64,000 nucleotides of DNA from Shewanella electrica (GTDB lineage: Bacteria; Pseudomonadota; Gammaproteobacteria; Enterobacterales; Shewanellaceae). This document shows positions 45,651 through 53,794 of this stretch, piece after piece. The notes below the pieces were generated by a model. That model was not told the origin of the DNA and did no database searches. It worked only from the letters and a program-made list of their open reading frames with translations. Location: NCBI RefSeq assembly GCF_022321485.1, contig NZ_JAKOGG010000018.1, forward strand, positions 1-64,000, given 5' to 3'. Made by a program: the position numbers and the translations under genes. How positions within the stretch are numbered: the first letter of the stretch is position 1; the number at the start of each line of letters is the position of its first letter.

Positions 45651-46373
45651 TTAGCTGTAACGACGGCGGCTTGCCGCAGCTAAACCCGCAAAGGCAAGGA
45701 ATAACCAGCCCATGCTACCACTTGATTTCTCTTCTTTTTTTGTCGCCAGATAATCGATCAACTCGGTCAAATCCGCTACCGAGCGGATCTCATCCATATT
45801 GATGCGGTATTTATCGTTGACGATAAAGGTCGGAATCGATTCTACTTGATAGCTGTTTTGCTCTTGGCGCCAGCGATTAATGGTGTCAGTAGTTTCACTG
45901 CTATCGGCCACTTCATCATATTTGGCGGCATCGATACCGGCGCTTGCAAACACCTGTTTGATGTCATCACGATTGTTGATGGTGGTTGGATGCGGATGGC
46001 TGTGGTCGTGCGCACCGGCGTTATCACCTTGAATTGCGGCAAACATCTTCGGCAGCAGCTCTTTTTCCACGCCCAGTGTTTTCATTACCGCCAGTGAACG
46101 CATCACTTCAGTACCGATGCTGCTGTTCATAAAGTCGACGTGGGCGTCATCAAATTTGATGCTAGGATCGATTTTGGCTTTGATGAAGTTGAGGTACTTG
46201 TTAGACATGTTGTAGCAGTGCGGACAATAGAACGAGAAGTACTCAGTGACCTTGGGACTATCACTCGCCTTATTCGCTACCTGAGTATAATGTTTACCTT
46301 CAACAAAATCGGTGGCGTGAGCTGCAAAAGATGCCCCTGCAAGCATCAATACGGCCAGAGCGGGTTTCAACAA
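45651..46373 (-). CDS. dsbA: Thiol:disulfide interchange protein DsbA with a GlyGly-CTERM-like tail
   Basis: 240 aa. Signal peptide (about 1-20), thioredoxin fold with active site C50-P-H-C53 and cis-Pro 181 ('IPTF'), so the oxidase core is intact. Start is TTG at 46373 behind AAGGAG. Two oddities: a His-rich insert ('HDHSHPHP', residues 122-129), and an extra C-terminus (about 217-240) with a Ser/Gly stretch, a hydrophobic segment and a basic end (RRRYS). The tail looks like a GlyGly-CTERM sorting signal cut by rhombosortase. E. coli DsbA has neither. The tail predicts membrane or surface anchoring, not a purely soluble periplasmic enzyme. Confidence 0.9.
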   Translation of the reverse strand: MLKPALAVLMLAGASFAAHATDFVEGKHYTQVANKASDSPKVTEYFSFYCPHCYNMSNKYLNFIKAKIDPSIKFDDAHVDFMNSSIGTEVMRSLAVMKTLGVEKELLPKMFAAIQGDNAGAHDHSHPHPTTINNRDDIKQVFASAGIDAAKYDEVADSSETTDTINRWRQEQNSYQVESIPTFIVNDKYRINMDEIRSVADLTELIDYLATKKEEKSSGSMGWLFLAFAGLAAASRRRYS

Positions 46374-46502
46374 AATAGACTCCTTGCAATAAATGCGGAT
46401 AGATTAGTTTAATAGCGTTGAGGGTAGGTATTGTGACTTAATCCAATCTTAAACAACGCTTTTTTAGTGATATCTGTGAAATGACGCTGATTTCCGCGCT
46501 GG

Positions 46503-47162
46503 TTAGCTGGCTTTGAGTGCCTGCCACGCTTCGCAGATTTGCCTGAATTTGGCGGCGTCACCATCGGGGCGATCGGGGTGCCAGCGCAGTGCGAGCTTGC
46601 GCCATTGGCGGCGAATTTCGCGATCGGTGGCGTTGATGTCGAGTTCCATCACTTTCAGCGCTTCAATGTGCGCCAAACGTTTAGGATTGGCACCAATATA
46701 CTGCTCGTAAGAACTCCAGAACTCTTCCAACATCTGTCTGACCACATTGACGCTGGTATCGTAATGCGCCCAATCGAGGTAATAATCCCGCAGCGATTGA
46801 TCTTCATCGAGCAGCAACAGCACGTTAGTTGGGGTTAAGCGGAATAGCTGAATATCCATCGACTTTACTTGCAGCCATTGGTCTGGCAGCAGCATCTCCT
46901 GCAACTCATACAGGGCATTCATCAACAGAAAATTGCGTTTGAAAAGATCTTTTTCAGGGCTGTCATCTAGCTTGTGCATCAAACCACGGCTTTGCAATTC
47001 GCTAGCAAGATGATGGATCTTCCAACTTTTTACCGAGGTTTTGAACAGCGTCATCAGCGGCCAAATCAGCGGGTTATCTTGCCGAAACGACTTGGCCTTT
47101 ATCGTATTTTCTGACGTGTTCTCTGCAATAGCGGGCTTGGCTAGCAACATAGCAACATTCAT
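46503..47162 (-). CDS. DnaJ-related protein
   Basis: 219 aa. A C-terminal J domain (about residues 150-215) has the HPD motif in 'LRWHPDRPDGDAAKF', needed to stimulate Hsp70 ATPase. The N-terminal 145 residues are the helical 'DNAJ-related' domain found in gammaproteobacteria, with 'NPLIWPLM' near residue 30. The reversed order (J domain last) is typical of this family. The first ATG at 47162 has its Shine-Dalgarno too close; ATG codon 5 (47150) is an alternative. Partner DnaK assumed. Confidence 0.82.
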   Translation of the reverse strand: MNVAMLLAKPAIAENTSENTIKAKSFRQDNPLIWPLMTLFKTSVKSWKIHHLASELQSRGLMHKLDDSPEKDLFKRNFLLMNALYELQEMLLPDQWLQVKSMDIQLFRLTPTNVLLLLDEDQSLRDYYLDWAHYDTSVNVVRQMLEEFWSSYEQYIGANPKRLAHIEALKVMELDINATDREIRRQWRKLALRWHPDRPDGDAAKFRQICEAWQALKAS

Positions 47163-47280
47163 CCTGAAGGCGATTTTTTCTACTATGCCACAGTGGATCG
47201 CTAGTGCAATAAAAAACTGGCCTTAGCAGTGGCGTAGTCGCGAGACGACTACACCAAGTGTAGCAAAAGCTAAGCGAATG

Positions 47281-47934
47281 TTAGATTTCGCTGATAACGT
47301 CAGTTTGTGGCAGGCGAGATTTAGGTAACTTGGCGTTGAAGTCGCTGTCGTCACGATAACCCAAGGCCACAATCACGCTGGCGTTAACGCCTTGTTCACG
47401 CAGCCCCAGTGCTTGGTTTAACGCTGTGACATCAAAGCCTTCAATTGGGGTAGCATCAATGCCTAATGACGCGGCGCCTAACAGCAAAGTGCCCAGTGCC
47501 AGATAGGTTTGTTTTTCCATCCAGTGTTGCGCATCTTTCAGCTCAAAGCGGTGCATATTGACGAAAAATTGTCGGCCTTGGTGCAGCGCCGCTTGGCTTT
47601 TTTCATCGGTTACTCGGCCATCGGCCGCTTCTTGTGCCAACACCTGCAGCAGATACTGCTCGCTCAGATCTTGTCGCGTACAAAGTACGATGACGTGGGA
47701 CGCTTTGAGAATTTTGTCAGTATTGAAGGCAAAGTTGGCGGTACCTTCGGCCACTTTGGCTTTGCCTGCATCGCTGGCAGCCACAATGAAATGCCACGGT
47801 TGTGAGTTCACCGATGATGGGCTGAACTGCAACAAGGTTTTAAGCTGTTCGATATGCTCGGCAGGGATCTTTTTCGCGGGATTATACGCTTTACAGGTGT
47901 AGCGGCTTTGCACGGCTTTGATCAATTCGCTCAT
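47281..47934 (-). CDS. nfsB: Oxygen-insensitive NAD(P)H nitroreductase
   Basis: 217 aa, the length of E. coli NfsB. FMN-binding motifs: 'RYTCKAYNPAKKIP' (about 11-24), 'FSPSSVNSQPWHFIV' (about 37-51), 'LLLGAASLGIDATPIEGFD' (about 150-168), 'ALGYR'. Reduces nitroaromatics and quinones and may also act as dihydropteridine reductase. Single gene with a 118-bp upstream gap to the DnaJ-related gene. Confidence 0.93.
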   Translation of the reverse strand: MSELIKAVQSRYTCKAYNPAKKIPAEHIEQLKTLLQFSPSSVNSQPWHFIVAASDAGKAKVAEGTANFAFNTDKILKASHVIVLCTRQDLSEQYLLQVLAQEAADGRVTDEKSQAALHQGRQFFVNMHRFELKDAQHWMEKQTYLALGTLLLGAASLGIDATPIEGFDVTALNQALGLREQGVNASVIVALGYRDDSDFNAKLPKSRLPQTDVISEI

Positions 47935-48204
47935 GGTTAACTGATGACCTAAAAATTGGGAAGCTCAATTCTACGAGCCGCAGCAATAAATTCAATTTGG
48001 TGATGTGATTTGCCGCAAACAAATGTCGTTATTCAGTGAAAGCTGCACTAAATTTGTAATGACTCACAAAAGTCGACCGATAAACCACAGCACTGGCGGA
48101 AGAATTGCGCTAAAATTCGCGGCCAACAGTCAATGGTGGCTTGGCCATCATGTCATCCGCATTCAGCGGCAGATTTTTTCTAGATATCACTCGGGGTCGT
48201 TACG

Positions 48205-48771
48205 ATGATCGAAAAACGCTTTATCACTGCTCAGGAACTGTTGGAGGATTCTTTCCGCCTAGCAGCACAGGTTTACCAAAGTGGCTTCCGTCCACAATTT
48301 ATTGTGGGCATTTGGCGCGGTGGTGCTCCTATTGGTATCGCGGTACAAGAATACTTTGATTTCAAGCAGGTCGAAACTGACCACATCGCGGTGCGTACCT
48401 CTTCTTACTATGGCATCGGCACTGATAAACAAAGTAAAGAGATCAAAGTACATGGTTTGCACTACATCGTGGAAAACGCCGGTGCAGACGATGGCTTGCT
48501 GATTGTTGATGATGTGTTCGATTCAGGCCGCAGCGTCCATGCGTTGAAAGAAAAATTGGCGCAAACCATGCGTTTGAACTTGCCAAAAGATATCCGCATC
48601 GCTTGCCCTTACTACAAGCCAAAAAATACCGCAGTGCCATTGAAGCCAGATTATTTCATTCACTCTTCTGATGAGTGGCTAGTGTTCCCGCATGAAGTCT
48701 CAGGGTTAACTCCGGACGAGATTGCAGAAGGCAAGGGTGATTTGCGCAATATTCGCGAGCTGTTTGAATAA
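48205..48771 (+). CDS. Phosphoribosyltransferase (type I, hypoxanthine/xanthine-like)
   Basis: 188 aa. 'FIVGIWRGGAPIGIAVQEYF' (about 33-52) binds PPi; 'VRTSSYYG' (about 62-69); PRPP loop 'LLIVDDVFDSGRSV' (about 98-111). These resemble purine phosphoribosyltransferases of the hypoxanthine group, but it is clearly different from the Hpt at 26509. Substrate unassigned; xanthine/hypoxanthine is the best guess from the family. Not in an operon. Confidence 0.85.
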   Translation: MIEKRFITAQELLEDSFRLAAQVYQSGFRPQFIVGIWRGGAPIGIAVQEYFDFKQVETDHIAVRTSSYYGIGTDKQSKEIKVHGLHYIVENAGADDGLLIVDDVFDSGRSVHALKEKLAQTMRLNLPKDIRIACPYYKPKNTAVPLKPDYFIHSSDEWLVFPHEVSGLTPDEIAEGKGDLRNIRELFE

Positions 48772-48798
48772 TTGCTGCAAACTAAACTGCATTATTGA

Positions 48799-48825
48799 GA
48801 AGCACTGCGGTGCTTCTTTTTTTTT
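48799..48825 (+). terminator. Rho-independent terminator of the phosphoribosyltransferase gene
   Basis: GAAGCAC (48799-48805) pairs with GTGCTTC (48810-48816) around TGCG, followed by nine T. Confidence 0.92.
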
Positions 48826-48996
48826 GCCAAATCAATACGAGAGGTACTGGTGTTATCCCGCTTGCCAACGTGACTCCTCACTTAAAAATCACTCAAATAA
48901 ATATACAAAACTGTTACTTTTTAATAACTGACTTGTTGTATGCTTTGCAGCGATTAATGATGATGTAACTGATTATCTGGCATAAGGAATTTGTGC

Positions 48997-50235
48997 GTGA
49001 AAGCTCAGGATAAACACTATCAATCGGCGCTTGAAGCATGGCGTGCCGGTAAAGAAACTCGCGCTATTGTGACGCCGTTTGCTTTCAAGCTGGCGCCGGA
49101 GTTGGTTGGCATGCCGTTAGCTCGGCCATGGCGGCGGGCGCTGGCTATGATGCTCGATCTGACGCTGGTGGCATTTTTGAGCAGTGTGCCGAGTATATGG
49201 ATCGCCTTAATGGCCGCTATTGCTACTTGGGTGGTAAGTAAGCGGCACGAGCAGGTGGTGTCAGCTTGGGCGCGGCGCTGGTTGCGGATTGTGAGTAGCT
49301 TAGTGATTTTTGTGGTGGTGCTCGAACTCGCTAGCCCGTTGCTTGATGATGCTACCGAGGACAACAGTGACACCAGTCCCACCATTAGCCAGTTGCAGCA
49401 ACTGTCACATACCGCTGCAATGGTCATCATTGCCAGTAAGCTCGATGATTGTCATCATTCAAGCTGTGTGGAGCAAAAGCTGCCGCTGATGAAAGAGCAG
49501 CTTGATGCGGTTTATGCCGACAAGCCCGGCACGCGGCGCGAGTTGGTTGGCTCTCTATTTGATAAGATGGCGTTTCTTTCAACTGAGCAGCGGCAACAAT
49601 ATGTAGCGCAACTGATGGCGGGTGTTGATCCGCAAGCGGTTGATGGCGCCAGCGCCAGTGCAGCGGCTAGCCCACAAGCGTCGCAGCAAGCATCGCCAGT
49701 CTCATCGGTGACCGAACCATCTGCCATCGTTACGCCAACAGATGCCAACGACAGTGAACTAAACGCAAACACATTAACTCAGGCGGTTGCACCACTATCC
49801 TCCGCGAGCGAGATGGCATCGACCACCGAGCATAACGAAGAGCAAGCGTCGGTACAGCACTCAATTATTGAATGGGCGAAAGGGATTATTGCTGATTTAG
49901 GCTTGGGCCTCAGTTGGGGGGCCTTGTATTTCACGCTGTTTACCGCCTTGATGCGCGGCCAAACACCGGGCAAAAAACTGTTGGGCATGCGGGTGGTTCG
50001 CCTTACTGGTGAGCCGTTAACGTTGTGGGGCGCCTTTGGTCGTTACGGTGGTTATGGTGCGGGGGTGACCACGGGGTTGCTCGGTTTTTTGCAAATCTAT
50101 TGGGACAACAATCGCCAGTGCATTCAAGATAAAATTGGCGAAACCGTGGTGGTGATGAATGCTGAATTGGCTCAGCTTTCACCAGCAACTGCGGTGAGTG
50201 ACGTGGTGGAACATAGCGCAGCGACAAACAGTTAG
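48997..50235 (+). CDS. RDD-family membrane protein with a large internal insertion
   Basis: 412 aa from the GTG at 48997 (AAGGA 9 nt upstream; a TTG at 48991 is too close). The RDD hallmarks are split: 'RPWRRALAMMLDLTLV' (Arg and Asp, about 43-58) with two N-terminal membrane segments, then 'RGQTPGKKLLGMRVVR' and 'GRYGGY' near residues 325-355. In between are about 180 residues, including a low-complexity Ala/Ser/Gln/Thr region (about 210-290) that looks disordered. RDD proteins include some Na+/H+ antiporters; function here unknown. Confidence 0.75.
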   Translation: MKAQDKHYQSALEAWRAGKETRAIVTPFAFKLAPELVGMPLARPWRRALAMMLDLTLVAFLSSVPSIWIALMAAIATWVVSKRHEQVVSAWARRWLRIVSSLVIFVVVLELASPLLDDATEDNSDTSPTISQLQQLSHTAAMVIIASKLDDCHHSSCVEQKLPLMKEQLDAVYADKPGTRRELVGSLFDKMAFLSTEQRQQYVAQLMAGVDPQAVDGASASAAASPQASQQASPVSSVTEPSAIVTPTDANDSELNANTLTQAVAPLSSASEMASTTEHNEEQASVQHSIIEWAKGIIADLGLGLSWGALYFTLFTALMRGQTPGKKLLGMRVVRLTGEPLTLWGAFGRYGGYGAGVTTGLLGFLQIYWDNNRQCIQDKIGETVVVMNAELAQLSPATAVSDVVEHSAATNS

Positions 50236-50280
50236 GCGCTAGCTGAGTGTGTTACGTTGTATAGTTTTGTGTATAAAAAA

Positions 50281-50304
50281 AGCAGCTCACAGGAGCTGCT
50301 TTTC
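50281..50304. terminator. Bidirectional terminator between the RDD gene and the M1 peptidase gene
   Basis: AGCAGCTC pairs with GAGCTGCT around ACAG, preceded by an A-run and followed by four T. Serves convergent genes. Confidence 0.85.
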
Positions 50305-50320
50305 AGTTTAGGTTTGCTGT

Positions 50321-52972
50321 TTACTTGGTCATGCTGCCGCTAACCAATACGCAACGTTGTTCCTCTTGTGCGATCTCTTTCAGCGTACGCATAGTGATGG
50401 TCGACAAGTTAGGATTGTTGGCAATGGTGGCCTGCAGTTCGTTGACCGAGGCATTGGTACAATCTGTTGGGATCATCGCTGGTGCGTATGAACGCATGAA
50501 TACCGCGCCTTTGCTGGCATCAACTGCGGCTAACGTTTGCAAACGTTTGGCGGCGGTTTGCCGTTGCAGCTTTGCTTGCTCTGCTGGGTAAAGGTTATTC
50601 ATGGCAATACGCAGTTTCGGGAACGGCTCAGCGTCGTTGATGATGTTATCCACCCACTTGCTCTTCACATCTGCATCTGGACGCACAACTTCTGCCGCAA
50701 GCGCCGCTTTGATACCAGTATCAGATTGATCCGCTTTCGCTTCAGCTTGTAGCAGTTGTTTGCTACCGGCAAAGTCATAGCGATTCAATTGATAGATGAT
50801 CTCCCAACGCAGATCTTGGTCGAGGGTAATGCCATCGACTTGCGCCTGACCTAAAAGCAGTTGCTTGAGGTGTGACAGTGACACATCATCGCTAGCAAAA
50901 CTGACATAGGCGTTGAACCAACGACGTTGTTTGTCGCTGTTGCTGGTGTTTTCCATCGCTAAGCGCAGGCTCATCTGTGCCATCGCACGTACGGCACTTT
51001 CACCATAACTTTGATGCAGTGGTTGCATGCTGGCTAGCCAATATTTGCTGCCATGCAGCGTGTTCAGCACTTGGCCGATGATGGTGTAATCTTGCTCTTG
51101 CGGTAAGTTAACAAAAACGGTGTCCAGATAGTTGTTCAGTGGCAGGCTGCCGTTCATCACACTATCCCACAGACTTTGCCACAGCATAGAACGCAAGAAT
51201 GGATCATTCACTTTAGACAGCTGATTTTGTGCTGTGGTAAATGAACGTTGATCCAGTTGTACCTTCACAAAGCCCCAGTCTTCGTAGTTTGGATAGACTA
51301 AATCAGGGCATTCACCGCCAATCAGTCCCGGTACTTCAGTCTCGCCACCTTGGTAGGTAACTGGCACTTTTTGTACAAGATGCATTTCGTGGCGACCTTT
51401 CACCAGCAATGCCACTTGTACCTTTTGCTCGCGCAAGGTGCTTTGGCCGGTTTCAGCAGGGCTTTGCAGCAACTTAAAGCTGTCGATAGTGCCGTTGCTA
51501 CAGGTATATTCGGCGCGCAGGGTGTTTACGCCTTCAGCGTAGAGCCAGTCTTTAGTCCACTGATCTAAGTCGCGGTTGGCAGCTTTGGCGAGGCTACCGA
51601 TAAAGTCTTGCAGTGTGGCGTTTTGCCATTGGTATTGATGCAGGTAGTTTTGTACCCCTTTACGGAATACTTCATCCCCTAACAGGTGACGCAACTGCTT
51701 TAATACCGATGCCCCTTTTTGGTAGGTAATCGCATCAATGTTATCAAAGGCATTGGCAGTGGTTGGCACTGGCACTTCGATTGGGTGAGTGGTCACCTTG
51801 CTATCTTTAAGGTAAGCACTCTGTTTGCCACCAGCGTAGAAACTGCGCCATGCGTAATCAAACTCGGTCGCTTTAGCGGTCGCCATAGTGCCCATGAACG
51901 AGGCAAAACTTTCGTTCAACCACAGGCCATTCCACCATTTCATGGTGACCAGATCGCCAAACCACTGGTGGGCCATTTCGTGCATGATAACGCCTGCCAG
52001 TCGCTCTTTTTGCGCGGCGGTCATCTCAGCTTTGTAGAGGAAACGGCCTTCAGCAAAGGTAATGGCACCCGCGTTTTCCATCGCGCCGTACAGGAAATCA
52101 GGCACTAAGATCTGATCGTACTTTTTAAACGGATAGTTAATGCCGAAGTAGTCATCAAAGAAACGCAGGCCAGAATCGGTGTATTTGAACCAATCTTCCG
52201 GACGGACTTGATTTGCCACCGATTGGCGCGCAAATAGGCGCATTGGATATTTGCCGCTGTTGTCTTGCCACATGTGGTAAGGACCTGCGTGCATGGCAAA
52301 GTTATATGGGCTTAGCTTAGGGCTCACCGGAAAATGCCACAGCTTGCTGTTACCTTGATCTTCCACCGAGGTTTCGCGGGTGGCGCTGATCACTTGCCAA
52401 TCTTTCGGCGCCGATACCGTTAATGTATAGGTTGCCTTAAGATCGGGTTGGTCAAACACTGGGAACATCTGCTGCGCTGCCGCAGGTTCAAAGTGAGAGT
52501 ACAGGTAGACTTTGCCGTCCACTGGGTCAACAAAGCGGTGTAAACCTTCGCCGTTCGTTGAGTGGGCACGGTTGTATTCAATATGAACTTGGTTGCTGCC
52601 ATTGGTCAGCATGCTTGGGTTGATTGAGATAAACAAGCCGTTGTAGTTGGGATACAGCGGTTGACCGTTGATCACCAAGCGAGTGATGGTGGCTTTGTTT
52701 AAATCAATAGTCAGCGGGCTGCTGGTATCACTTAGCTGAAAATTCAAATCGGCGGCCGCACTGAAACGTTCGCTGCCATCTAAGTTGAAGTTCAACTGAT
52801 AGCTGACGTTGCTGACACGTGCCGAACGCGCCATGGCTTGCTGTTCAGTAAGGAAAGCTTTGCTTTCGCGGGCGGCTGGGGGCGTTGCGGTATTGCTGGT
52901 GCTACACGCGGTGAGCCATCCCAGTGTTAGCAGCATCATACTGCCTTTAATCATCTGTGGAAGCGAGTTCAC
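50321..52972 (-). CDS. M1 family aminopeptidase, predicted lipoprotein
   Basis: 883 aa from the GTG at 52972 (AAAGGA 7-8 nt upstream). Lipobox LTAC places the lipidated Cys at residue 23. Gluzincin motifs: 'GAMENAG' exopeptidase loop (near 297), HExxH as 'HEMAHQWFGD' (near 330) with the third ligand Glu in 'LWLNESFASFMGT'. The C-terminal ERAP1-like helical domain completes the aminopeptidase N fold. Unlike cytosolic PepN it should sit in the periplasm or outer membrane and trim peptides there. Monocistronic. Confidence 0.92.
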   Translation of the reverse strand: MNSLPQMIKGSMMLLTLGWLTACSTSNTATPPAARESKAFLTEQQAMARSARVSNVSYQLNFNLDGSERFSAAADLNFQLSDTSSPLTIDLNKATITRLVINGQPLYPNYNGLFISINPSMLTNGSNQVHIEYNRAHSTNGEGLHRFVDPVDGKVYLYSHFEPAAAQQMFPVFDQPDLKATYTLTVSAPKDWQVISATRETSVEDQGNSKLWHFPVSPKLSPYNFAMHAGPYHMWQDNSGKYPMRLFARQSVANQVRPEDWFKYTDSGLRFFDDYFGINYPFKKYDQILVPDFLYGAMENAGAITFAEGRFLYKAEMTAAQKERLAGVIMHEMAHQWFGDLVTMKWWNGLWLNESFASFMGTMATAKATEFDYAWRSFYAGGKQSAYLKDSKVTTHPIEVPVPTTANAFDNIDAITYQKGASVLKQLRHLLGDEVFRKGVQNYLHQYQWQNATLQDFIGSLAKAANRDLDQWTKDWLYAEGVNTLRAEYTCSNGTIDSFKLLQSPAETGQSTLREQKVQVALLVKGRHEMHLVQKVPVTYQGGETEVPGLIGGECPDLVYPNYEDWGFVKVQLDQRSFTTAQNQLSKVNDPFLRSMLWQSLWDSVMNGSLPLNNYLDTVFVNLPQEQDYTIIGQVLNTLHGSKYWLASMQPLHQSYGESAVRAMAQMSLRLAMENTSNSDKQRRWFNAYVSFASDDVSLSHLKQLLLGQAQVDGITLDQDLRWEIIYQLNRYDFAGSKQLLQAEAKADQSDTGIKAALAAEVVRPDADVKSKWVDNIINDAEPFPKLRIAMNNLYPAEQAKLQRQTAAKRLQTLAAVDASKGAVFMRSYAPAMIPTDCTNASVNELQATIANNPNLSTITMRTLKEIAQEEQRCVLVSGSMTK

Positions 52973-53132
52973 GCTGATGTCCTTTTGGTTAAACCTAAGA
53001 TCTGTTGTCAGTGGCATAAGGTACGCTAAATCGGCGCTGAGACCAAAACAGAAGTGTTACAAAAATAAGATTTTGTTAATAGACAGCCCCTAATGATTGC
53101 ACTGGGGACTTGGGGGATTTTTTGCCATAAAA

Positions 53133-53156
53133 AAACGGCCTTGAAGTCGGCCGTTT
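53133..53156 (-). terminator. Rho-independent terminator of lpoB
   Basis: AAACGGCC (53133-53140) pairs with GGCCGTTT (53149-53156). On the minus strand the stem is followed by a T-run. It lies 24 bp beyond the lpoB stop. Confidence 0.85.
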
Positions 53157-53179
53157 CTTATTAAGCAGTTAAGCGCAGA

Positions 53180-53773
53180 TTATAACCCAAATAGGGTTTT
53201 TGAACGCTCTTTGCGGATCTCTTTCTCGTCGGCCCATTCAATTAAGCCGGTTTCCAAATCCATCAAACGCATGGTCATTTTGTAGTACACATCTCTGGTA
53301 CTGCCATCTTGTTTGACGATGCTAGAAAGGTTGCCGTACAGCATGTATTGCGCACCGATCTGGCGACCAAATTTAATCGCGGTAGATGGGTCAACCATGC
53401 CCGCATTATTTTGATAATCCAGTTGTTTGCGCACTGCATCCACTTTGGTCATATCGATGAAGCGGAATTTGCCAGATTGCAGCAACTTGGTGCTGATTGA
53501 GTCGGTTACAGACTCAGTATCAATGTGTTCTGAGGTTTTGTTTTTGATGGAGTCAACAAACAGAATAGGGCGCTTGTTGGCAGATAACACAATCACTGAC
53601 GGTGTGGTCAGCATGCTGTCGACCATTTTGTCGGTAATGGCTTGCAGATCGGTTGAGCCAAAGTTCTCGTTAACGGTTTCCACCGCATTGGCGTCACCAT
53701 ACTCTACTTTGCTTTGACAGGCCGACAGCCCCAGTGCCATTGCGGCGATAAACATCAACTTAGAAGGTTTCAT
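53180..53773 (-). CDS. lpoB: Penicillin-binding protein activator LpoB
   Basis: 197 aa outer-membrane lipoprotein (lipobox LSAC, Cys19). The LpoB domain is clear: 'FGSTDLQAITDKMVDSML', 'RPILFVDSIKNKTSEHIDTESVTDSISTKLLQSGKFRFID' (about 68-107), 'QIGAQYMLYGNLSSI' and 'MRLMDLETGLIEWADEKEIRK'. It activates PBP1B across the periplasm by binding its UB2H domain. mrcB is in this window. Preceded by the COG3014 lipoprotein, 21 bp away. Confidence 0.94.
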   Translation of the reverse strand: MKPSKLMFIAAMALGLSACQSKVEYGDANAVETVNENFGSTDLQAITDKMVDSMLTTPSVIVLSANKRPILFVDSIKNKTSEHIDTESVTDSISTKLLQSGKFRFIDMTKVDAVRKQLDYQNNAGMVDPSTAIKFGRQIGAQYMLYGNLSSIVKQDGSTRDVYYKMTMRLMDLETGLIEWADEKEIRKERSKTLFGL

Positions 53774-53794
53774 ATCCGTTCCTATGTTCCTTAC

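Noticed and set aside
53085-53096. Possible fourth copy of the dispersed repeat (ACAGCCCCTAA)
   Set aside because: Only about 10 bp of the end matches; the neighbouring sequence does not align with the other copies.
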